A stretch of DNA of 35,226 bases from Flavobacteriaceae bacterium (GTDB taxonomy: Bacteria > Bacteroidota > Bacteroidia > Flavobacteriales > Flavobacteriaceae). The DNA lies in assembly GCA_013002065.1 (NCBI GenBank), contig JABDKT010000235.1, forward strand, positions 1 through 35,226, written 5' to 3'. Numbering within the stretch: the stretch's first letter is position 1; each line of letters begins with the position of its first letter. Shown one piece after another: positions 28,605 through 35,226 of this stretch. The position numbers and the translations under genes are program-made. The notes under the pieces were generated by a model, which was not told the origin of the DNA, did no database searches, and saw only the letters and a list, made by a program, of their open reading frames with translations.

Positions 28605-29215
28605 ACAAATCCTATAATATAACAGCCATAGAGTATTAAATTAAGGCTTACGATTATAATTTTATAGCTTATTCCCGAGATATCCAGAAATTCGGTTAAA
28701 AACATTAACGGAATCATTCCCATATAAAACAAAAGCAGAGCGGTAGAGATCCAAAAACTCAACTTATACTTTACGATCAATACTTCATCACTGTTTAAGA
28801 GCTTATAAAAATGAAACACGGTAAGCACTAAAACGAATAGCGCCCCGGTGACAAACGTATATTTATGGTATTCGTTCCAGCTTTGGTAAAATAAACTGAA
28901 TACAGCCACCGCAGAGAAAACGATTGTAAAAAATACCACCCATTTCCTAAACAAATGACTCTTTAGAATGGTGTAGTACCAATAAAAGTAAAAGAGTAAA
29001 CTCGTTATGGTAAAAGCATTATAGAGCCAATAATTGTCCATCCCAAACATTGGCCTCAAAGAGGCTCCCAACAGATCTACAAAAAAGGTGTACCAAAGAA
29101 AAAATAGAAAGTATTTTTCACTGGAAAATATATATTTACTGTAATAAACCGTTGCCGTGATGGCAGCCGAGAATTCAAGGCAGTTTATAATGTACAGTAA
29201 ATATTTGGTCTCCAT
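28574..29215 (-). CDS. Multi-pass membrane protein of unknown function linked to the two-component system
   Basis: Several hydrophobic helices; overlaps the 5' end of the kinase ORF by about 31 nt. Confidence 0.82.
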   Translation of the reverse strand: METKYLLYIINCLEFSAAITATVYYSKYIFSSEKYFLFFLWYTFFVDLLGASLRPMFGMDNYWLYNAFTITSLLFYFYWYYTILKSHLFRKWVVFFTIVFSAVAVFSLFYQSWNEYHKYTFVTGALFVLVLTVFHFYKLLNSDEVLIVKYKLSFWISTALLLFYMGMIPLMFLTEFLDISGISYKIIIVSLNLILYGCYIIGFVWTKKKYNGF

Positions 29216-29223
29216 GTCAACTT

Positions 29224-29709
29224 TTAAATATCGTTGGGCGGTTGACCTCCATGTCCATAATTTAACGCTTGAATACTATCAATATTTGTATTCGTAGGTG
29301 CTATAGGTAAAAAGCCTCTTTTTAATGTTGGATCGTCCTCCAAAGATGTGGGAACCATAAACACGGTAGCTCTACCCGGCTGTGGATATTCACTGTTTTC
29401 AGGATAAGCTGCAAAATATATTCTTATTCCCAGATTTTGTTTCCCCAACCTTGCAGCTTCCTGCTCCACATATTCGATGTATTGTTTTAAGGTATCTAGT
29501 GAAAACCAAAAGTCTCGAGTATCAGTAAATCCGAGAGAGTCGTTTAAAATTCCGGCTCTGGTTTCAATAAATTCATTTTGCAATTCTTCAGCTTCTTCGA
29601 TTGGAATACTTTGCTGAGGTGGAGGTATGATTTCCTCACAGGAAGAAAAGCCAATCACACCAAGAACACTTAGTATGACGATTAAAAATTGAGACATTTT
29701 CAGTTTCAT
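29224..29709 (-). CDS. Predicted lipoprotein of unknown function
   Basis: 'MSQFLIVILSVLGVIGFSSC' lipobox-like; 9 bp upstream of the membrane protein gene, same strand. Confidence 0.78.
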   Translation of the reverse strand: MKLKMSQFLIVILSVLGVIGFSSCEEIIPPPQQSIPIEEAEELQNEFIETRAGILNDSLGFTDTRDFWFSLDTLKQYIEYVEQEAARLGKQNLGIRIYFAAYPENSEYPQPGRATVFMVPTSLEDDPTLKRGFLPIAPTNTNIDSIQALNYGHGGQPPNDI

Positions 29710-29868
29710 AATTGTTTGGTTTTAAGGTTCTTGTAAAATTATGTATAAATTAACGATTTACGGACCTCCATTTTCGTCCCATGAACCCACATTCTCAGTA
29801 TTCTTTTGAATTTAAAGCGATTAAGAGCTTTCACTTTTTAAAAAAAGGTGAAAAACACTTATTTCAAT

Positions 29869-29883
29869 AGGGGGTTTTCCCCT
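29869..29883. promoter_or_regulatory. Inverted repeat AGGGGGTTTTCCCCT, candidate operator
   Basis: Near-perfect inverted repeat about 160 bp upstream of the lipoprotein/TCS operon. Confidence 0.4.
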
Positions 29884-30014
29884 GTTATCTTCAAGGGTAA
29901 GTAGAAATGGAAATTACTTTTTTAGTGGCTAACTGAGAGTAAAAACCCTACGAACTTAGAATGAATATACTAATTGATTTTCAGCTATTTAGCTCTTGTG
30001 AGTAAACGACATTT

Positions 30015-30030
30015 ATTACAAATTTGTAAT
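30015..30030. promoter_or_regulatory. Perfect 16-bp palindrome ATTACAAATTTGTAAT, candidate operator
   Basis: Exact self-reverse-complement sequence in noncoding DNA. Confidence 0.4.
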
Positions 30031-30190
30031 GTACTACAACAACCAATCTGAGGTTCCCTTTCTGTGCTAATGAGGGTTTTGGTACATAGTAGATATATTA
30101 AAGTTTAATAGGGAGCCCACTTCAAGACGTTAGCATGCTTTGGGGTGGGTTTCTTCTTTTTAGAATAATTTATTCTGAATTAGTCAAGGC

Positions 30191-30220
30191 GAAGGATTGA
30201 GCAAATGCCCGATCCTTTTC
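30191..30220 (+). terminator. Terminator-like hairpin
   Basis: AAGGATtGAGCaaatGCCCgATCCTT followed by TT; no + strand ORF of the supplied track upstream of it within the gap. Confidence 0.5.
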
Positions 30221-30234
30221 CACTTTTAATCAAA

Positions 30235-30789
30235 TCACAAATTGCGTAGCACTTTCGTGCAAAGCCAATAACCCGTGACCGCAAAAACGGAACCTACCAG
30301 AGCACCTACCAAAAGATCGCTGGGGTAATGAACACCTACGTAAATTCTACTTAGAACAAAGAGCAGTGGCCAAACAAAAGCAAGGTATATCCACTTAGAA
30401 TATTTCCGAAGTACAAGTACTACAAACAAGGTAATCGAGAAGCTTGAAGAAGCATGCCCGGAGAAAAAACTAAAATCGGTTGGATTTTGTAGAACTCTAA
30501 TTACATCCACGAGTAATGGATTATTACTAGGTCGAAATCGTGCTACACCTACCTTTGTTAAATGAGTGGCCAAAAAAGTGATTCCGAAAGTGAGAAGGAC
30601 AAAAAGAAAGACTACCCCGCCTTTTTTAAATCCGTAGAATTTGAACAATAGGAAAGTGAATATTATAAATAGAAAGATCCAACTCTCTATTTTAGTAACA
30701 AACAGCCAGAACGAATCGAACTGCTCAATACCTAAACTATTCAGGTAAATAAACAATTCCCTATCCCATTCCTTGAGGGTTTCAAACAT
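30235..30789 (-). CDS. PAP2-family membrane phosphatase
   Basis: 'KVGVARFRPSNNP', 'FSFFSGHASSSFSI', 'SRIYVGVHYPSDLLVGALVG' (the three PAP2 motifs). Confidence 0.94.
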   Translation of the reverse strand: MFETLKEWDRELFIYLNSLGIEQFDSFWLFVTKIESWIFLFIIFTFLLFKFYGFKKGGVVFLFVLLTFGITFLATHLTKVGVARFRPSNNPLLVDVIRVLQNPTDFSFFSGHASSSFSITLFVVLVLRKYSKWIYLAFVWPLLFVLSRIYVGVHYPSDLLVGALVGSVFAVTGYWLCTKVLRNL

Positions 30790-31077
30790 TTAGAAGTTTC
30801 GCTTTATGGGACCTGTGATATCGTCCACATCCTCTTTGACTTTATCAATTTCTTTTTTAACCTCTTGAGTAAGGTCAACATTGAGGCCTTGTTTTTCGGC
30901 ACTCTTGGAAATTTCGGTTTTGATGTCGTTGGTAGCATCTTTTATTTGGCGCATTCCCTTTCCTAAACCTCTGGCAATTTCAGGCACTTTATCGGCCCCA
31001 AATACCATAAGTACGATAAAGAGGATAAAGGCGATTTCGGCACCGCTAATAAATAATGGGAGTGTTGTGGCTTCCAT
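30790..31077 (-). CDS. tatA: Sec-independent protein translocase TatA-like
   Basis: 'ISGAEIAFILFIVLMVFGADKVPEIARGLGKGMRQIKDATNDIKTEI'. Start moved to MEATTLP at 31077; the longer ORF crosses promoter and terminator sequence. Confidence 0.93.
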   Translation of the reverse strand: MEATTLPLFISGAEIAFILFIVLMVFGADKVPEIARGLGKGMRQIKDATNDIKTEISKSAEKQGLNVDLTQEVKKEIDKVKEDVDDITGPIKRNF

Positions 31078-31081
31078 GTCA

Positions 31082-31089
31082 CAAATATA
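31082..31089 (-). promoter_or_regulatory. Bacteroidetes -7 box TATATTTG for tatA
   Basis: Exact TAnnTTTG on the minus strand, 4 nt (TGAC) before the ATG. Confidence 0.5.
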
Positions 31090-31110
31090 CGCAAGTTTCG
31101 ATGTATTACT

Positions 31111-31140
31111 AAAAAAGCCCTGCATAAACAGGGCTTTTAT
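31111..31140. terminator. Intrinsic terminator between the M1 peptidase gene and tatA
   Basis: AAAAAAGCCCTGcataaaCAGGGCTTTTAT. Confidence 0.85.
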
Positions 31141-31162
31141 TATTCTTAAGGACTCAATTGAT

Positions 31163-33466
31163 TTATTGTCCTTTTACTTTGTCTTTAAACTTATTAAACT
31201 CTCCCAACTTCTTGCGTTTTGGCCAAGAGTTGTTTGAAGTGTCAATATCGGCAGTTTCCTCATCCGGATCCACCACGATTTTCGTAATCTCCTTATCGGA
31301 TGCAATGACTTTTCCAACAGAAGCATCGTTCTTTCTCCAAATTTGTGCCGGATAAGTCTCACGTTTTGTACTGCCGTCGCTATAAGTATATTCGGCAATG
31401 ATAGGCATTGGAATCCCTCCCGGCTTTTCGAAAGTAACTTCGTAGAAATACTTCGGACTTTTTAAATTAGCTCTTTCCGAAGGCTCCATATTGTCCATGA
31501 TGTATTCCTGAAGGGTCGTAACATCGTTCAAGGTTGCAGTTTTCATACTTTCTTCAAAGTCTTCGCTACCCTCTTCAACTAAGTACACTAACGGAGGAAG
31601 ATCACTTTCTTTCATACCACGGGCTTCCATCATCTGTCTTACCTCTTTATTCATCTTGGAGGTAACGTAAAATTTCTTAACCTCGGTAACACCAATGTCT
31701 GTATAATCGGTGGTGTAGAACCACGCTCTCCAGAACCAATCCAAATCCACGGCAGACGCATCTTCCATGGTGCGGAAGAAATCTTCAGGAGTAGGATGCT
31801 TGAACATCCATCTTTGAGAATAGGTTTTAAAAGCATAGTCGAACAATTCTCTACCCATAATGGTCTCACGAAGGATATTCAACCCAACGGCAGGCTTTGA
31901 ATAAGCATTCGCACCGAAATTATAAGTATTCAATCCTTTGGTCATGATGGGAGCCATTCTCTCTTGATTGCCCGACATATAATCAACAATCGTTTTTGCC
32001 GGACCTCTTCGAGAAGGGTATTTTTTGTTAGGAGCAATCGCTTCCGGGTAAGCCTCTCCAAAATCTTGTTCGGCCACGTATTGTACAAAGGTATTGATCC
32101 CTTCATCCATCCATGTCCACTGTCGCTCATCACTATTCACAATCATTGGGTAATAGTTGTGCCCCACTTCGTGAATTACCACACCAAACATTCCGTATTT
32201 AGTTCTCTCGCTGTAGTTTCCATCCTTATCCGGACGACCATAGTTCCAGCAAATCATTGGATATTCCATCCCCTGATTCTTCGCATGCACCGAAATCGCC
32301 TTGTGATAAGGATAATCAAATGCCATTCTTGAATAAGTCTTCAACGTACTAGCAACTACTTTTGTGGACCAGGCATCCCATAACGGATTACCTTCAGGTG
32401 GATATACTGAAACAGCCATTACATCTCCCCGATCTAATTTCACGGCCATCATATCCCACATATATCTTCTAGAGGTTGCAATACCATAATCACGTACATT
32501 TTCGGCTCTGAACTTCCACGTCTTTTTGGTGGTTGCAAATCCTTTGGAAGCTTCTTCTGCTTCTGCTTCAGTTACAATTTGTACCGGTTCGGTATAACTC
32601 TTCTTAGCTTGGTTGTAACGCTTCATCATTTCTTTGGAGAAAACTTCCTTTCTATTTAGAAGTACTCCAGTCGCATCCAAAACATGGTCTGAAGGCACAG
32701 TGATACTCACATCGAAATTTCCGAAGGGCAATGCAAACTCATCACGTCCCCAGAACTGACTGTTCTGCCAACCTTCCACGTCATTGTAAACGGCCATTCT
32801 TGGATAGAACTGAGCGATCACATATCCTTTGTTTCCATCTTCGAAGGTTTCATATCCACTTCTGGCTCTGTCAACCGTATGCTCTGGAATGTTGTACCAC
32901 CATTTTATGGAGAATACAAACTGCTCGCCTGTTTTAAGATTTTTTGGCATCTCCACTCGCATCATGGTTCTGTTCACCGTATGGGGCAATGGCTTACCAT
33001 TTGCATCTTTTACGTAGTCGATTTTGAATCCGCCGTCAAAACCATCTCCCATATACTTTCCCACAAAGCTGCTCGCCATTTCGGCTGGGAACGCCCCACT
33101 AGGTTCTATGAGGGGAGATTTAGAATCTCTAGCTCTCACGTTTTGATCCAACTGTACCCAAAGGTATTCCAGCTCGTCCGGAGAATTGTTGGTATAGGTA
33201 ATCGTTTCTTCCCCGTACAATCTTGAATTTTCATCGTCCAACTCCAAGCTCATTACGTAGTCTGCCTGCTGCTGATAATATTGAGGCCCTGGAGCCCCAT
33301 TTCCAGAACGATATACATTGGGCGTAGAAAATTCCTCGTATAATTGTTTAAATCGGTTGTTGTTGTAATGTCCCGGAGCGCGTTCTTCTTCTTCCGTTTC
33401 TTGAGCAAATGCAGTACCTGCCATGAGAAAAAGGGCGATTAAGGATAGGTATTTAAAAATTTTCAT
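31163..33466 (-). CDS. M1-family zinc metallopeptidase (secreted)
   Basis: Signal peptide; 'VVIHEVGHNYYPMIVNSDERQWTWMDEGINTFVQY' = HExxH-x18-E. Confidence 0.95.
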   Translation of the reverse strand: MKIFKYLSLIALFLMAGTAFAQETEEEERAPGHYNNNRFKQLYEEFSTPNVYRSGNGAPGPQYYQQQADYVMSLELDDENSRLYGEETITYTNNSPDELEYLWVQLDQNVRARDSKSPLIEPSGAFPAEMASSFVGKYMGDGFDGGFKIDYVKDANGKPLPHTVNRTMMRVEMPKNLKTGEQFVFSIKWWYNIPEHTVDRARSGYETFEDGNKGYVIAQFYPRMAVYNDVEGWQNSQFWGRDEFALPFGNFDVSITVPSDHVLDATGVLLNRKEVFSKEMMKRYNQAKKSYTEPVQIVTEAEAEEASKGFATTKKTWKFRAENVRDYGIATSRRYMWDMMAVKLDRGDVMAVSVYPPEGNPLWDAWSTKVVASTLKTYSRMAFDYPYHKAISVHAKNQGMEYPMICWNYGRPDKDGNYSERTKYGMFGVVIHEVGHNYYPMIVNSDERQWTWMDEGINTFVQYVAEQDFGEAYPEAIAPNKKYPSRRGPAKTIVDYMSGNQERMAPIMTKGLNTYNFGANAYSKPAVGLNILRETIMGRELFDYAFKTYSQRWMFKHPTPEDFFRTMEDASAVDLDWFWRAWFYTTDYTDIGVTEVKKFYVTSKMNKEVRQMMEARGMKESDLPPLVYLVEEGSEDFEESMKTATLNDVTTLQEYIMDNMEPSERANLKSPKYFYEVTFEKPGGIPMPIIAEYTYSDGSTKRETYPAQIWRKNDASVGKVIASDKEITKIVVDPDEETADIDTSNNSWPKRKKLGEFNKFKDKVKGQ

Positions 33467-33536
33467 AATTATGGTATTGATTGTTGATTATAAAAGCGCC
33501 TAAAAATAGTTTTTATTGAGTGTTTTTATGCTCTCT

Positions 33537-34055
33537 TTAATTGAAGTTTAACACTCCTTTAGGATTATCACGTTCCAATATTAAGCTTTTTCGTTTTTTA
33601 TTCTTTTTAACATGAATGATATTCTGTTGATCATCGAACATTTCAGTTAAAATTTTATTCTCAACTTCAATTTTTTTCATTTCTGAAATATCCTTGGCTT
33701 CGATGTAAATTTTCACAATATCATTCTCGTATTCGTGTCCTAAAAGGTCTAGCTCGACGGTCTTCCCATCTACTTTGATTTGTAATTTCTGAAGGACATA
33801 GCGTTTTAAGAATTCGGCATCGGCAGGGGTCTCTTTTTCAGGATCAAGGGAAGCCGATTTGCTATATCGTTCTTGCAACACGGCCTCAACATCCTCTACA
33901 AAAAGTTTCGAAATAATTTGCAGGGCCTGCTCTTCTTCGACATATTCAATTTTGGTGATGCTCACATAGAATTTGTGAGCGGTAAAGGAAATACAAATGG
34001 GCAATATTAATATCAGTAGAGATATTCGGAGATATTTCATATTAATTTTAGGCAT
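33537..34055 (-). CDS. Conserved hypothetical protein (DUF6702-like)
   Basis: N-terminal hydrophobic segment then 'HKFYVSITKIEYVEEEQALQIISKLFVEDVEAVL'. Family name tentative. Confidence 0.75.
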   Translation of the reverse strand: MPKINMKYLRISLLILILPICISFTAHKFYVSITKIEYVEEEQALQIISKLFVEDVEAVLQERYSKSASLDPEKETPADAEFLKRYVLQKLQIKVDGKTVELDLLGHEYENDIVKIYIEAKDISEMKKIEVENKILTEMFDDQQNIIHVKKNKKRKSLILERDNPKGVLNFN

Positions 34056-34095
34056 AAAATTATAAGACGATTATGTTCTGGAATCGTTACAATTA

Positions 34096-34890
34096 TCATT
34101 CCTCTTTTTCATCGAGCCGTTCTTTATATACTTTTGCCTTTTCTTCCAAAATCGAAAGCACCAAAGCATAGGACTCTTTTTTAAAATGATTTTCTATTTC
34201 CGTAGTTTCCACACAAAACAAGGTAAAATCGAAAACTCTTTCTTTCGGAATCTCAAAAGCTTCCTCGTAGAATTCGGAACCATAATTGTGGATAATCATT
34301 GAAACAGCCACATTTTCGGCCTGCCATTTCCTTTGGAGTCTTAGTTTCTTGTAGTAACCACTTAAATGCTTGTACAACCCTTCAATATTTACTGAAAAAG
34401 GAGTGATCACCTGACCTATCATATTGGGTATCTTTTCTTCAGGAGTTCCCAAAAACCCCGGTATTCCCACATCGTCAAAATTGATTTGATCTTCCACCTT
34501 GATACGTTTTAAATCACGCTCTAAATCCCCCGTTAGCGCAGGTCCAATATAGACTTCATCAAGTTCATTCACCAACTCTTGCAATGTTACGGACAAAAAT
34601 CCGGAATCGTAAATTTCCTTGCTCACCACCACTTGTTCAGGAATATAAGCAATGGAGGAAAACACTAAAGTGTCCAAAGGTGAAGCCGTGATAAAAAACT
34701 CCCCCGAAGCATTCGTAATGGAGTTAAAACGGGAAGAAGTATTTAAGATATGAATCCCTTCCACATCTTTAATATTCTCAATTTTCCCGACAAGTCTTTT
34801 TTGTTGACCGTAGCCAAGCGTACAGGATAGACATAAGAAGAACAAAAAGCATAAGTTCCGAATAGATTTAGACTTTAATAAAGGTGTCAA
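34096..34890 (-). CDS. Secreted protein with carboxypeptidase regulatory-like (CarboxypepD_reg-like) domain
   Basis: 'VGKIENIKDVEGIHILNTSSRFNSITNASGEFFITASPLDTLVFSSIAYIPEQVVV' is typical of the domain. Confidence 0.85.
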   Translation of the reverse strand: MTPLLKSKSIRNLCFLFFLCLSCTLGYGQQKRLVGKIENIKDVEGIHILNTSSRFNSITNASGEFFITASPLDTLVFSSIAYIPEQVVVSKEIYDSGFLSVTLQELVNELDEVYIGPALTGDLERDLKRIKVEDQINFDDVGIPGFLGTPEEKIPNMIGQVITPFSVNIEGLYKHLSGYYKKLRLQRKWQAENVAVSMIIHNYGSEFYEEAFEIPKERVFDFTLFCVETTEIENHFKKESYALVLSILEEKAKVYKERLDEKEE

Positions 34891-35006
34891 AAGCGGTGGT
34901 TAATTGTTCAGGAATAAAGATAAAGTTTGTTTTCTTAGTAAATTCTTAATGACGCGCACAAGGTTTTGTTAAATTTACGCTTAGTTACATTCCGAAGAAA
35001 TTTGAT

Positions 35007-35226
35007 ATGAAAAACCTAATCGTCGCAAGTACTTCTACCGTTTATGGAGGAGAATATTTAAGTTATTTATTAGAGGTAATGGAGGATTTATTTTCACAAA
35101 CCGAAGAAGTGCTATTCATACCCTATGCGCGACCGGGCGGAATTTCTCACGATTCATACACCCAAAAAGCATCTTCAGCCTTTAAAAAAATTGGCAAGAA
35201 ACTCATTGGTATCCACACTTTCGAAG
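35007..35226 (+). CDS. pepE: Dipeptidase E, peptidase S51 (partial, runs off window)
   Basis: MKNLIVASTSTVYGGEYLSYLLEVMEDLFSQTEEVLFIPYARPGGISHDSYTQKASSAFKKIGKKLIGIHTF. Confidence 0.9.
   Translation, partial: MKNLIVASTSTVYGGEYLSYLLEVMEDLFSQTEEVLFIPYARPGGISHDSYTQKASSAFKKIGKKLIGIHTFE

Noticed and set aside
29710-30234. CRISPR array or mobile-element remnant in the large gap
   Set aside because: No regularly spaced direct repeats, no transposase fragments and no target-site duplications noticed.
31158-33226. Plus-strand ORFs opposite the M1 peptidase
   Set aside because: Antisense to a full-length gene with clear HExxH-x18-E; no family recognised.
30235-34890. PAP2/tatA/M1/DUF6702/CarboxypepD_reg block as an accessory system
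   Set aside because: Recognised families in what looks like ordinary flavobacterial housekeeping synteny; nothing points to a dedicated system.

Overview
This is a chromosomal segment of a Bacteroidetes genome, most likely Flavobacteriaceae, judged from codon usage, TAnnTTTG-type -7 boxes and protein families. It is densely coded. I see no prophage, transposase, CRISPR array, rRNA or tRNA. Housekeeping content includes valS (partial, -), a PLP aminotransferase followed by murB, lipA, a GAPDH, lpxK, a Nif3-like protein with a DUF164-type coiled-coil protein, msrA, tatA with PAP2, an M1 peptidase and pepE (partial). The main accessory-metabolism block is a kynurenine to 2-aminomuconate operon (about 19274-27202): lipoprotein, kynU, kmo, 2-aminomuconate deaminase, aminomuconate-semialdehyde dehydrogenase, atypical SDR, structured repeat, ACMSD, O-methyltransferase. 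It has no 3-hydroxyanthranilate dioxygenase gene. I found no clearly new defence or mobile system. The observations most worth following up are: (i) a DUF164/zinc-ribbon protein with all four zinc cysteines replaced; (ii) an NRAMP-fold transporter lacking both metal-binding motifs; (iii) an SDR in the kynurenine operon lacking the Tyr/Lys catalytic pair; (iv) a multi-hairpin repeat directly abutting the ACMSD start codon; (v) five of six convergent gene pairs with essentially no intergenic space; (vi) a 525-bp intergenic region rich in palindromes and hairpins that may encode an RNA.
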